A stretch of 17,840 bases of DNA from Chersky-299 sp963749535 (GCA_963749535.1 CAVVNF010000040.1:1-17840), one strand, 5' to 3'. Counted from the first letter of the stretch, positions 5,461 to 13,330 are shown. Translations and numbers: made by a program. Notes: generated by a model from the letters alone, not told the origin.

Positions 5461-6078
5461 ATGACGGACATGCGCGGCACGATTTCGGTGATCACGGGCG
5501 GGCGTGGCGTAGGCAAGAGCACACTGTGCGCGATAGTGGTCGACGCGGCGCGCCAACGTGACCTGTCCGTGGCCGGCCTGCTCACTGAGAAAGATCCCCT
5601 CGCATCGGGGGAGAGCGCGGAACGAGACTCGGCATCGTGCGAATCCACGCCGGCCGGCCCCGCCGCGACGCGGCGATCGGCTGGTGGGCAGCGTCATCTT
5701 GTAGACCTCGGAACCGGTGAGCGCATGCCCTTGGGCCGGGTCTGCACCACCTCCGAGCAGGTGGGGCCGGCCCCTGCCGACAAGCGCGGCCCGGTAGACG
5801 GGGGTGCGGCGCCGAACGGAGGTGCCGCTGTGGATGAGCCAAAAGCAGCCGACGAGCACGGTCCTGTGGACGAGCGGTGTCCGGCACCGGGCGGCGACAC
5901 CCTCGCCCCCGGTTTCGGAACGGCACTTGTCGTGTGCCGTCCAGAGTTGTTGGAAGTCCTCAAGGCCAAACTGGGTGAATTGCCCTCAGGGCGGGTGACC
6001 GTGGTCGTGGTAACAGGGGAGAACAGAGACCATCTCGCGGTCGAGCTCGGCCGCGGCGTACGCGGCGGGATCAGTTAG
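5461..6078 (+). CDS. THEP1-like P-loop NTPase, apparently degenerate
   Basis: This is a 205-residue protein. The N-terminus is a P-loop domain (ISVITGGRGVGKST, Walker A at residues 13-20) followed by VAGLLTEKD. The segment HLVDLGTGERMPLGR matches the strand-turn typical of the THEP1 nucleoside-triphosphatase family (PF03266). The C-terminus (LKAKLGELPSGRVTVVVVTGENRDHLAVEL) also resembles that family. The expected Walker B region (LVIDEIGPMEL-type) is not visible. In its place lies a low-complexity Gly/Pro/Ala/Asp stretch (about residues 100-155) with a repeated GPVD motif. ATPase activity is therefore doubtful. It sits 157 bases after modC on the same strand and may belong to the Mo locus, though no function there is known. 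Its end overlaps the convergent sigma gene by 8 bases. Confidence 0.6.
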   Translation: MTDMRGTISVITGGRGVGKSTLCAIVVDAARQRDLSVAGLLTEKDPLASGESAERDSASCESTPAGPAATRRSAGGQRHLVDLGTGERMPLGRVCTTSEQVGPAPADKRGPVDGGAAPNGGAAVDEPKAADEHGPVDERCPAPGGDTLAPGFGTALVVCRPELLEVLKAKLGELPSGRVTVVVVTGENRDHLAVELGRGVRGGIS

Positions 6079-6667
6079 CCAGCAGGTCCGGCGCCAGTTG
6101 CCGCTTCAACCTTTCGAGCGCCCGGAACTGAAGCGCCTTCACCGCACCTTCAGTCTTATCCATCAGCGAGGCGACTTCCAGGATGGACAGGTTGAAGAAG
6201 AACCGGCAGCCTACAACCTGCCTCTGCTCGTCCGTCAACTGCCGCAGTGCCGCCCAGAGACTGCGCCGCCGGTCGTCCTCGAGGAAGAGCGTTTCCGGAT
6301 CGTCGGCTGGGTCGATGGTGGCCAGCATCTCCGCCTCAGCGTCGTCCTGGATGGGCAGACGGCGTTTGCGGTAGTGGTCGATGACGCAGTTCCGGGCGAT
6401 CGTATAAAGCCAGGTGGAGAATTGGGCCGGAGATGGCTCGTAGCGTCCGATGGCCGCGTAGGCCTTCTCAAAAACGGTGTTGGTCAAGTCTTCCGCCTCT
6501 TGGTACCCCGACACGCGAGCGGAGACGAACTGGAGAATCTGGGGGGAATAGTGGCGGTAAAGGTCGCTAAAGGCCGTGACGTCGAGCTGGCTGGCCTGCA
6601 CTGCCAACTGGCGGACGTGGTCTGCGCTCGGGCGGGGTTTTCGTGTGAGTGCACATGATGCTGTCAT
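6071..6667 (-). CDS. ECF-type RNA polymerase sigma factor
   Basis: This 198-residue sigma-70 family protein of the extracytoplasmic-function type directs RNA polymerase to stress or envelope promoters. Region 2 covers about residues 33-103 (FSDLYRHYSPQILQFV, then EAEDLTNTVFEKAY, then FSTWLYTIARNCVIDHYRKRR). Region 4 covers about 135-192 (ALRQLTDEQRQVVGCRFFFNLSILEVASLMDKTEGAVKALQFRALERLKRQL). No anti-sigma gene is adjacent. The upstream neighbour on the same strand is the VanW-family gene, 108 bases away, so both may share a transcript. The start at 6667 is an ATG with only a weak ribosome site, so a later start before VRQLAV (about residue 18) is possible. The stop overlaps the THEP1-like gene. 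Confidence 0.9.
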   Translation of the reverse strand: MTASCALTRKPRPSADHVRQLAVQASQLDVTAFSDLYRHYSPQILQFVSARVSGYQEAEDLTNTVFEKAYAAIGRYEPSPAQFSTWLYTIARNCVIDHYRKRRLPIQDDAEAEMLATIDPADDPETLFLEDDRRRSLWAALRQLTDEQRQVVGCRFFFNLSILEVASLMDKTEGAVKALQFRALERLKRQLAPDLLAN

Positions 6668-6775
6668 GCAGCAAGTATCGGCCCCGACGGGCGCAGACTT
6701 GAGGAAAGAGAACAGAGAACCAGGTCGCCGGGGAGCGCGAACTCGACGGCCAAAGCTTCATTTTGAAACGAGCTC

Positions 6776-7567
6776 TTAGAAGTTCGTGGTGGTGGACGAC
6801 TGCCCGGTGGTCGTGGTGTGCCCAGTGGTGCTGGTCGATTCGCCGGGGAGAGTGGTGGTCGTTGAGCTGGCTGCGCTCACGCCGATGATCTTCGGCACCA
6901 TCGTATATGTGCTGATGAAAGTGTCCGTGTAACGGACCGATCCATCCGGGTTCAGCACGGTCCGCACGACCTTGCACTGCATGCCCTGCTCGCCGCTGGT
7001 CTCCACCACCGTGGTGCCAGGACCAAGCGTGGGGTCGATGGTCGTGACCGTGGTCTTCGGGACCACGTTGTAGAAACCGCTCGTGGTGTAGGTGACCTTA
7101 CGATGAGGGTTGGTCCCATAAAGCGTGAAGGTGGTCTTGATGCCGTTTGAGGTGCCTATGACCAGGATGTAGTGGTCGGTGTCGTTGACCCAGCGCAGAT
7201 TCGGGCCGCCTGCCGAGACGGTCGCGTCACGGCCCTGTGGATAGTGACTGATGTACATGGAGTGGTTGTGCCGCTCGGTCACCTTGAGACCGGCAAAGAA
7301 CACCGCGTTGAAGAGCGTGGTGGACACCTGGCAGATGCCACCGCCGAAGACGTCTTCCAGCTTGCCTGGTCCGACGATCCCGGGCGCGGTCAAGTAGCCT
7401 CGTGCAGCCGTGCGCGGCCCGATCTGCTTGTCGAAGTTGTACTCTTGGCCCGGTGCAAGGATGACGTTGCTCGCGTATTCAGTGGTGATCTTGACATTGT
7501 GCTGCCGGTTGGGCGTGCCCGCATACGGAGGAGTCGTGTAGCTGCTTATCTTCTCCACGATGCCCAT
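6776..7567 (-). CDS. VanW-family protein, C-terminal fragment after a frameshift
   Basis: This 263-residue frame carries the VanW domain (PF04294): LAPGQEYNFDKQIGPRTAARGY, then VGPGKLEDVFGGGICQVSTTLFNAVFFAGL, then ERHNHSMYISHYPQGRDATV. A region resembling a beta-rich G5-like module and a Thr/Ser-rich tail follow. VanW-family proteins are envelope proteins found with peptidoglycan functions, and their reaction is unknown. The family similarity continues upstream of the first ATG (7565-7567) to the G6 run at 7595-7600, where the frame joins the membrane-anchored N-terminal half. It is most likely one gene of about 618 codons spanning 6776-8631, broken by one base. As a separate protein it would lack a signal or anchor. 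Confidence 0.75.
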   Translation of the reverse strand: MGIVEKISSYTTPPYAGTPNRQHNVKITTEYASNVILAPGQEYNFDKQIGPRTAARGYLTAPGIVGPGKLEDVFGGGICQVSTTLFNAVFFAGLKVTERHNHSMYISHYPQGRDATVSAGGPNLRWVNDTDHYILVIGTSNGIKTTFTLYGTNPHRKVTYTTSGFYNVVPKTTVTTIDPTLGPGTTVVETSGEQGMQCKVVRTVLNPDGSVRYTDTFISTYTMVPKIIGVSAASSTTTTLPGESTSTTGHTTTTGQSSTTTNF

Positions 7568-8631
7568 CGACTGAGCTTCTTCCGTGGTGAGGTCGGGGGG
7601 CTCGTCGTCATCTGCACCTGCGCCGTCCTGTCGGTGGTCTGCAGCGCGGCGGCGTTGATCGCCGCGGCGGTATTCTCCGGGTCGAGAGCCGTGCCATCCA
7701 CCGAGGGCACCACCGACACCGTGTCGCCGTTCACCTTGAAGGACGCGTCCGTGGGCTCGGTGGCCACTTCGGGGGCGATGGTGTCGAGAAAGTCCTGCAT
7801 CTTGGCGGCAGAGACGAAAGGCACCAGCGTGGAGACACCACCATCGGCAGAGTCGGTCATGTCCATGAAGCTGGCGATCTGATCGGGCGTAATAGTCCAG
7901 GTCTGGGAGTCGCCCTGCAATACGACGTCGGCGCTGATCATCGTCTTCGCCTCGTCCACTGCTTTCTGAGTGTCCTGGGCTACGACTGCGGGGGTGTCCA
8001 CCTTCATCGGCACAGGCAGGTCAGTGGCATGGAAAGAGAAGAGCAAGGCTTTGAGCTGCTGCCGAAGCTTGTCCCGGTCGACCACCATGCCCGGTTTGTC
8101 CTCGATCACCGTGATCTTGCCGTTCTTGATGGTCAATCCGGCATTCACCGCGGGAACATCGAGCACCTTGGCCACACTCGCGATGAGGGCGTCCATCTTT
8201 GCGGAATCTACAGTGCCTTCGATGGGCACATCGACATGGTGAAAGAACAGCCTGAACCGATGGACGATGCTGGTTATGAAGTTGCCGGAGCGAGACACAT
8301 CCATCGCGGCGGCGACAGTGCCCGCGGCATCTACCTGAGTTCCGGCGACGTCCGGCATCACCGGCCAGTTCTTCTTGGGACTGGTGAGCAAGATCCGGTC
8401 GCTCTGCGAACCGTCGGCAAGCTCCGTGACCTGGGCAACCGCCTCGTCGCGCGTGAGGCCCCCCATATTGTGGCCGGAAATGCTGACGCCCGCGTGGATC
8501 TTGTTGTAGTAGACCCCCGCGTCAACTAGGATGGCCAGCACGCAAAGCGCTAAAACAACGCCCAGAGCTATCAGTATCCAAGTGACCCAGCCACTGCGCC
8601 GGATTCTTCGGGTAAGGTTCAGCTTCGTCAA
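7546..8631 (-). CDS. VanW-family protein, N-terminal part with peptidoglycan-binding-like repeats (frameshifted)
   Basis: This 361-residue frame starts at a TTG (8629-8631) with AGGA a few bases upstream. An N-terminal charged stretch and one membrane helix (about residues 15-40) are followed by two repeats resembling the PF12229 'YoaR' module, which precedes VanW domains (VSISGHNMGGLTRDEAVAQV, then WTITPDQIASFMDMT, then DPENTAAAINAAAL). The last dozen residues after QMTTSPP are out-of-frame. Adding one base to the C6 run on the coding strand (G6 at 7595-7600) gives QMTTSPPDLTTEEAQSMGIVEKI and joins the VanW domain. The indel is either a real mutation, a sequencing error or, less likely, slippage. 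Product: a bitopic cell-envelope protein. Confidence 0.8.
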   Translation of the reverse strand: MTKLNLTRRIRRSGWVTWILIALGVVLALCVLAILVDAGVYYNKIHAGVSISGHNMGGLTRDEAVAQVTELADGSQSDRILLTSPKKNWPVMPDVAGTQVDAAGTVAAAMDVSRSGNFITSIVHRFRLFFHHVDVPIEGTVDSAKMDALIASVAKVLDVPAVNAGLTIKNGKITVIEDKPGMVVDRDKLRQQLKALLFSFHATDLPVPMKVDTPAVVAQDTQKAVDEAKTMISADVVLQGDSQTWTITPDQIASFMDMTDSADGGVSTLVPFVSAAKMQDFLDTIAPEVATEPTDASFKVNGDTVSVVPSVDGTALDPENTAAAINAAALQTTDRTAQVQMTTSPPTSPRKKLSRWASWRR

Positions 8632-8777
8632 AAAGGTCCTACACTCCCTAAGATCGAGGATGTCACAGGATAGCAGATGCCTCCGGCTGCCAGAAGGTTT
8701 CGGGGGGACAAAGTCTAGATTCTCGCGCTTCGGCCCAACTCCTGTCTCTGGACTCTATCTGACGAGAGCGATTCCTG

Positions 8778-9968
8778 GTGAGAGCAACGATGACCCTGCG
8801 TGACGATATATCGCGTGTGGATGAGGCCGTCGGCGAGGCGTTGGCAAGCTGCTTGATCGAACCTGATCAGGGCCAACGCATTCGCCTCGTGGCACGACTG
8901 GCCGGTACCCTCGATCCGGCCGACGGGGAGAAACGGGCTGTATCGGCAACGTCGCTCGCGGACGACCTGCACGTCTCCTTGGCCGCCATCCACGAACACG
9001 TCACCCAGCTTCACGATCTGGGCTTCGGCATCGAAGCGGTCGCCGGGACCGGATATCGTCTTCGTTCTCCGTTCTCGGATCTTCTGGTGGGGGAGGCGGT
9101 GCTGCCTCTTCTCTGGCCGAGTGCCGCGATGCGTCTTCGCGAGGGCAAGTTCTTCGCCGGTCTGCCTTACCGCTACGAAGCCTACACAGATTCCACCAAT
9201 CGGCAGTTGAAAGCGATGGCGTCCTCCGGGCTGGCCTCTGGAGCCGTCGCCGTGACCGATCACCAGGGGAGCGGCCGTGGGCGGCTCGGCCGGCGCTGGA
9301 TCAGCGAGCCCGGCAAAGACCTGACCTTCTCCGTCCTTCTTCGCCCGAGGTTGATGCCGGGGAAGGCGCACCTCTTGTCTCTCGCGGCGGCGGTCGCCGT
9401 GGCGGAGACCCTCGAAAGCCTGCCGGGGCTGCAGGCTGGGTCGAGCGTCGGGCCGGTGGTGACCGTGAAATGGCCCAACGATGTCCTTCTTGCCGGCAAG
9501 AAGGTCTGTGGGGTCCTTCTTGAAGGCTCGATGGACGCCGACCGGCTCCACTGGGCGGTCGCCGGACTGGGCCTGAACGTTAACGGGGCGCCGGAGGCTG
9601 CGCTCGAGGCCAGTGGCGAAGATCGTTCCGGGCGGGCGGCGCCGGTCTCGCTGCTCGAACACTTGGGCCGCGAAGTTCCCCGAGGCTGGCTTCTCGCCCA
9701 ACTGCTGGAGCGGCTCACGGTGCGCTGGGGCGAACTCGAGTCCGGGATCCCCTCGCCGGATTGCGTCGACCTGAGGACCGCGTTGCGCGAGCGCGACGCT
9801 CTGGCAGGGTCTCGCGTGCTCGTGTGCTCTGGGCTGCGAGAGGAAGAAGTGGTGGCGTCGGGAGTGGCTGCGGGGATCGGTTCGGGGGGCGAATTGCTCG
9901 TGAGAGAGACATCAGGCGCCGTAAGAGCGGTGATCGCCGGGGAAGTGACCGTGACGCCCGCGCCGTGA
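8778..9968 (+). CDS. birA: bifunctional biotin-protein ligase/biotin operon repressor BirA
   Basis: This 396-residue protein activates biotin to biotinyl-5'-AMP and attaches it to the carboxylase carrier lysine. With its N-terminal winged helix it can also repress biotin genes. The helix-turn-helix region is about residues 54-97 (ATSLADDLHVSLAAIHEHVTQL, then GTGYRLRS). The ligase domain shows DSTN (138-141), GRGRLGRRW (166-174), KWPND (231-235), the KKVCGVLLEG strand and GLGLNVN. The small C-terminal domain is present. GTG 8778 and ATG 8790 are both possible starts; the latter follows GAGAG at fair spacing. The upstream gene is divergent, so the 146-base gap should hold promoters both ways. 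bioY follows 98 bases downstream. Confidence 0.95.
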   Translation: MRATMTLRDDISRVDEAVGEALASCLIEPDQGQRIRLVARLAGTLDPADGEKRAVSATSLADDLHVSLAAIHEHVTQLHDLGFGIEAVAGTGYRLRSPFSDLLVGEAVLPLLWPSAAMRLREGKFFAGLPYRYEAYTDSTNRQLKAMASSGLASGAVAVTDHQGSGRGRLGRRWISEPGKDLTFSVLLRPRLMPGKAHLLSLAAAVAVAETLESLPGLQAGSSVGPVVTVKWPNDVLLAGKKVCGVLLEGSMDADRLHWAVAGLGLNVNGAPEAALEASGEDRSGRAAPVSLLEHLGREVPRGWLLAQLLERLTVRWGELESGIPSPDCVDLRTALRERDALAGSRVLVCSGLREEEVVASGVAAGIGSGGELLVRETSGAVRAVIAGEVTVTPAP

Positions 9969-10003
9969 CGGCGCCCGCGCTCCGAACCATGGGCCCGGCG
10001 AGA

Positions 10004-10032
10004 TTGACAGCGGCGGGCACCCCGCTTAGACT
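10004..10032 (+). promoter_or_regulatory. bioY promoter with inverted repeat in the spacer
   Basis: A perfect -35 box TTGACA (10004-10009) and a -10-like TAGACT (10027-10032) are separated by 17 bases. They lie 35 bases before the bioY ATG. Between them is an inverted repeat AGCGG (10009-10013) and CCGCT (10022-10026), positioned where a repressor such as BirA could act. The promoter boxes are direct sequence matches. The operator role is inference, and the repeat does not match the classical BirA site. Confidence 0.65.
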
Positions 10033-10066
10033 ACACCAACCTGCCCCGACCACGGGAGACGAACCG

Positions 10067-10729
10067 ATGAGCAAGCCCGCTATCCACGTCCGGCCCTCGA
10101 CTGTGAAGCCTCAGGCAGTCACGTTCCCGGCCGGCGCGGCAGTGGCCGGTCCTCGGTGGGCGGTGCGGGGCTGGCCGCTCAAGGTGGCGCTGAGCGTGAC
10201 GTTCGTGGGGCTCCTAGCGGCGAGCGCGTGGGTGTCCGTTCCGTTCTTCCCGGTGCCGCTCACATTGCAGACCCTCGCGGTGCTTCTTGCCGGCGCGACC
10301 CTGGGGCCGGTCCTGGGTGCATCGACCGTGTTCTCGTACCTGATGCTCGGGCTTGTGGGCGCACCTGTGTTCCACAACGGGACCGGCGGTCCCGCCATCT
10401 TGTTCGGTCCCACAGGCGGCTACCTCTTCGGTTTCGTGGCCGCGGCGTTTGTGATGGGGCTGGCGGTGTCCCGCGCGCGGCGCGCGGACGTGCTTGCGAC
10501 GTGGCGTGGGCTGCTTTGCCTGGTCGCCGGCGCGGTGGCGGCGAGTGCCTTGATCTACGCGGTGGGAGTCCCGTGGTTGAGCCTGTTCCCGGGGATGGGC
10601 CTGCAGAGAGCGGCCGCGGTCGGCATGCTGCCTTTCCTGCTTGGCGACGCGCTGAAAGCAGCCGTCGCCGTGGGCGCGGTTCGCACGGGTACGTCCTTGT
10701 GGAGGCACATGGGCGGGGGTCTCTTCTGA
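10067..10729 (+). CDS. bioY: biotin transporter substrate-binding component BioY
   Basis: This 220-residue integral membrane protein is the S component of an ECF-type biotin importer and binds biotin. After a 35-residue cytoplasmic lead, about six helices follow. Family motifs are VSVPFFPVPLTLQTLAVLLAGATLGPVLG, then YLMLGLVGAPVF, then GPTGGYLFGFVAAAFVMG, then LPFLLGDALKAAVA. The ATG at 10067 follows GGGAG (10054-10058). No ECF ATPase or T component (BioM/BioN) is next to it, so it either uses modules encoded elsewhere or works alone. It lies directly after birA and has its own strong promoter. Pairing of birA and bioY is a recurrent biotin-homeostasis arrangement. Confidence 0.95.
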   Translation: MSKPAIHVRPSTVKPQAVTFPAGAAVAGPRWAVRGWPLKVALSVTFVGLLAASAWVSVPFFPVPLTLQTLAVLLAGATLGPVLGASTVFSYLMLGLVGAPVFHNGTGGPAILFGPTGGYLFGFVAAAFVMGLAVSRARRADVLATWRGLLCLVAGAVAASALIYAVGVPWLSLFPGMGLQRAAAVGMLPFLLGDALKAAVAVGAVRTGTSLWRHMGGGLF

Positions 10730-10749
10730 TCCAGAAAGCCTCCCCAGGC

Positions 10750-10778
10750 TTCCCACGCCTCGCCCGTGTCGCTATGCT
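10750..10778 (+). promoter_or_regulatory. candidate uppP promoter
   Basis: TTCCCA (10750-10755), 17 bases and TATGCT (10773-10778) form a moderate sigma-70-like promoter in the 91-base gap between bioY and uppP. Only the spacing and the -10 box are good, so this is tentative. Confidence 0.35.
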
Positions 10779-10820
10779 ACAGGCGAGCACTCACAGCGGT
10801 AGAAGGGAACGAGCAAGGAT

Positions 10821-11837
10821 TTGACCGTCCTTCAGGCCTTTATCCTGGGGATAGTTCAGGGGTTCACGGAGTTCCTTCCCGTGTCCAGTTCCGGACATCT
10901 GGTGCTCGTGCCGCAGTTCTTCAACATCCCGGCTCCGGCTCTCGGGTTCGCCATACTGCTGCATCTGGCGACCTTGGTAGCGGTGTTCGGATACTTCATC
11001 CAGGACATCGCGAAGATGGCGGTCGCACTCGTTGCTCCCCGGCGGATGGAACGGGAAAAGGCGCGATTCTGGCGGCGGCTTCTGCTGTGGCTGGTGATCG
11101 GTTCGGTGCCGGCGGGCATAGCGGGCTGGGTTTTCGTCAAGTTCTTCGAGGGGCTTTTCACCAGCACAATGTCGGTGGGCATCTTTCTGATGATCAACGG
11201 ATGTCTGCTCTGGGGTGCCGACGTCGTGCTGCGGGCCAAAGGACCGGACATGGCTATCGACGGAGTCGGGAGTGTCGCGGTCGGGGGCGGTGTCCGGCGG
11301 GTCGAACCGGCCGACGCGGCGTTGAGAGCCAATGGGCTTGAGGGAGGGCTGGAGGGAGTCGCCACCGCGCAGGTCGTCGCGGCGTGCGTTCCCCTCTCGG
11401 GCGCCCTGGAGGGCGAGCCGGCCGTGGCGAGCACATCTGGCTGGAGGTTGCGGCGCCTGGGAAGCATGGCGGCGGTGGATGCCCTGATCATAGGCTGCTT
11501 CGAGGCACTTGCGATCGCGCCCGGGCTGAGCCGCTCGGGGGCGACAATCTCGGCCGGGGTCTATCTGGGCTTCGACCGGCAGACGGCGGCTCGGTTCTCG
11601 TTCCTGCTCAGCATCCCCGCGATCCTGGGTGCGGCGCTCGTCCACGTCAACGACATCGGCGGCGCGTTCGCGGGGGCCGCCGGCGGGGCCTACGCGGTGG
11701 GCGCCGTGGCTGCGCTCGTTTCCGGGGTGATCGCGGTGTTCTTCATGATGCGTTACCTGAGGGAGCACCGGCTGCGCCTGTTCGCAGTCTATACCTTGTT
11801 GCTGGGGGCCTTTGTCGTAGTGTTGTCGGCCGTTTGA
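10821..11837 (+). CDS. uppP: undecaprenyl-diphosphate phosphatase UppP (BacA family)
   Basis: This 338-residue polytopic membrane enzyme removes a phosphate from undecaprenyl diphosphate, recycling the lipid carrier for peptidoglycan and other glycans; overproduction gives bacitracin resistance. Both signature blocks are present: GIVQGFTEFLPVSSSGHL (residues 10-27) and IAPGLSRSGATISAG (232-246), including the catalytic-region Glu and the Arg238 Ser block. The TTG at 10821 is the only start upstream of the motif, since an in-frame stop lies at 10800; its ribosome site is unconvincing. The protein is longer than the usual 270 or so residues. Residues about 135-205 form an extra low-complexity Gly/Ala/Val linker between membrane segments. 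It converges with the histidine kinase gene. Confidence 0.95.
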   Translation: MTVLQAFILGIVQGFTEFLPVSSSGHLVLVPQFFNIPAPALGFAILLHLATLVAVFGYFIQDIAKMAVALVAPRRMEREKARFWRRLLLWLVIGSVPAGIAGWVFVKFFEGLFTSTMSVGIFLMINGCLLWGADVVLRAKGPDMAIDGVGSVAVGGGVRRVEPADAALRANGLEGGLEGVATAQVVAACVPLSGALEGEPAVASTSGWRLRRLGSMAAVDALIIGCFEALAIAPGLSRSGATISAGVYLGFDRQTAARFSFLLSIPAILGAALVHVNDIGGAFAGAAGGAYAVGAVAALVSGVIAVFFMMRYLREHRLRLFAVYTLLLGAFVVVLSAV

Positions 11838-11885
11838 TGGAGACGACATGAGGAGTGGGACCTGTCCGCGACTAGGGCTGCCTCA

Positions 11886-11963
11886 GCGGCTACATGGGGC
11901 TGCCGCGGCTACGTGGGGCTGCCACGATGACCATGCGCGGCCGCGGCAGTGGCCATGCGCGGC
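11886..11963. repeat. tandem and inverted repeats between convergent uppP and histidine kinase genes
   Basis: Two adjacent 19-base units (11886-11904 and 11905-11923) begin GCGGCTAC and end GGGGCTGCC, differing at one base. An 11-base unit, CCATGCGCGGC, occurs at 11931-11941 and 11953-11963. A perfect 10-bp inverted repeat joins 11900-11909 (CTGCCGCGGC) with 11940-11949. The location between converging genes suggests a bidirectional transcription end, but no T-run is present. It may also be a simple local duplication. Confidence 0.6.
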
Positions 11964-13330
11964 TAGCGGGGCGGGTCCGACTCCAGTGACGACTGCGTCG
12001 CATCTGCAGGCACAGCGCTTGCCTTAGTTCCTGTCTCGCCGAGTGCTCCCTGGGCAGCCACTGCCTTGGGGCCAGCCGGGCTGACGACCGGTTCGGGCAC
12101 AACCGGGCTCGGGCTTGAGTCGGATGCTCCGGCTACCGGAGGTGCAGCCGGCAGGCTGACTCTCACCTCTAGGCCGCCGCTGGGAGGTGCTGTCACCGCG
12201 ACCGTGCCGCCGTGCGCTGTGGCCACCGCCTTGACTATGGACAGGCCTAGTCCCACCCCACCGGTCTTGCGGCTGCGGGAGCGGTCGGGGCGGAAGAACC
12301 GGTCGAACAGCCGCTCCGCGTCCTCGGGAGCCACGACCGGGCCGCTGTTCGCCACGGTCAGCAACGCCTGGTTGCCCTGGATGCCGGTCTTGACGCTGAA
12401 CCAACCTCCAGCCTGGTTGTGCCGGATGGCGTTCTCCACCAGATTGCCGACGAGCCGTTCCAGGAGCGCCGGGTCGCCCTTGACCGGAGCGCTCTGTAGG
12501 TCGAGCTCGAGACTCAAGTCGAGCGCGTCCGCCTGTTGTGAGTGCATCTCCACGATCTGGCGGGCCAGATCGGAGAGGTCTACCTCATTAAGAACTATGG
12601 CAGTGTCCGTGCGAGCCAGCACCAGCAGACCGTCGATGAGCCGCTCGCTCCGGCCGACGGCGTCGCGTACTGCCTCGCCCATGGCGTTTAGCTCCTCGTG
12701 ATCCATCTCGGGATCTGCCAACGCCACATCGATCTCCGTGCGGATAATGGTGAGGGGCGTGCGCATCTCGTGAGACGCGTTGGCCACGAAGTCTTTCTGA
12801 GCTTGAAACGCGGTGTCCAGCCGGCCGAGCATCTCGTCGAAGGTGTCCGCAAGATCTTTGAGCTCATCACGTGGTCCCTTCAGAGCGATGCGCTCATGCA
12901 ACGTGGATTCTGAGAGGCGCCGTGCAGTATTCGTTATCTGCTTCAAAGGCCGCAGCATCCTTCCGGACACCAGCCAGCCCAACCCCAGGGAGACCATGGC
13001 CATGACGGCCAGGGCCACTCCCGACATCAGCATCAACTGGCGCAGCGCCTCGTCGTGGAGCTCCGCCTGCACCTCGTCGATAAGGCGGCCGACCGGCACT
13101 CCGTTCACCAGGATGCGCTCATCGGAATTGAAACCGAACGGGGCGGCTCTTGGGTCGAGGATCTGCGGTGGTATGTGGAGCCTCTGGGCTACGACGGCTC
13201 TGGCCTTGTCAGGCGAGGAAGCCAGGCTGTTTCTCACCAGGAAGAAGTTGAGAGTGAGCAACAGGATCCCCACGATGATGAACAACCCCCCGTACCAGAG
13301 GGTCAGGCGAAGCCGGATGGTGAATCTCAC
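11963..13330 (-). CDS. OmpR-type two-component sensor histidine kinase
   Basis: This 455-residue membrane kinase phosphorylates the response regulator encoded just upstream. Helix one is about residues 10-32, a short extracellular sensor segment about 33-98, and helix two about 99-121. The HAMP linker follows (RMLRPLKQITNTARRLSES). The dimerisation domain has FVANASHEMRTPL with phospho-accepting His187, and the ATPase domain has LVGNLVENAIRHN, then DRFFRPDRSRSRKTGGVGLGLSIVKAV. The last 60 residues are a Pro/Ala/Ser-rich tail of no known role. The sensor region is only about 65 residues, so the signal may be sensed in or near the membrane. The start overlaps the regulator stop (13327-13330), indicating one operon. 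Confidence 0.95.
   Translation of the reverse strand: MRFTIRLRLTLWYGGLFIIVGILLLTLNFFLVRNSLASSPDKARAVVAQRLHIPPQILDPRAAPFGFNSDERILVNGVPVGRLIDEVQAELHDEALRQLMLMSGVALAVMAMVSLGLGWLVSGRMLRPLKQITNTARRLSESTLHERIALKGPRDELKDLADTFDEMLGRLDTAFQAQKDFVANASHEMRTPLTIIRTEIDVALADPEMDHEELNAMGEAVRDAVGRSERLIDGLLVLARTDTAIVLNEVDLSDLARQIVEMHSQQADALDLSLELDLQSAPVKGDPALLERLVGNLVENAIRHNQAGGWFSVKTGIQGNQALLTVANSGPVVAPEDAERLFDRFFRPDRSRSRKTGGVGLGLSIVKAVATAHGGTVAVTAPPSGGLEVRVSLPAAPPVAGASDSSPSPVVPEPVVSPAGPKAVAAQGALGETGTKASAVPADATQSSLESDPPR

Noticed and set aside
7172..7882. Long plus-strand open frame opposite the VanW-family gene
   Set aside because: It lies antisense to well-supported coding sequence, has no family motif, and is expected from GC-rich codon bias.
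8715..9701. 328-codon minus-strand open frame opposite birA
   Set aside because: It is antisense to birA, is Arg/Gly/Pro-rich without motifs, and is a mirror of GC-rich codons.
10791..11849. 352-codon minus-strand open frame opposite uppP
   Set aside because: It is antisense to uppP, which has unmistakable signatures, and the mirror frame has a composition of Arg, Gln and His without domains.
11886..11963. CRISPR-like array
   Set aside because: There are only two adjacent 19-base units without spacers and no cas genes.
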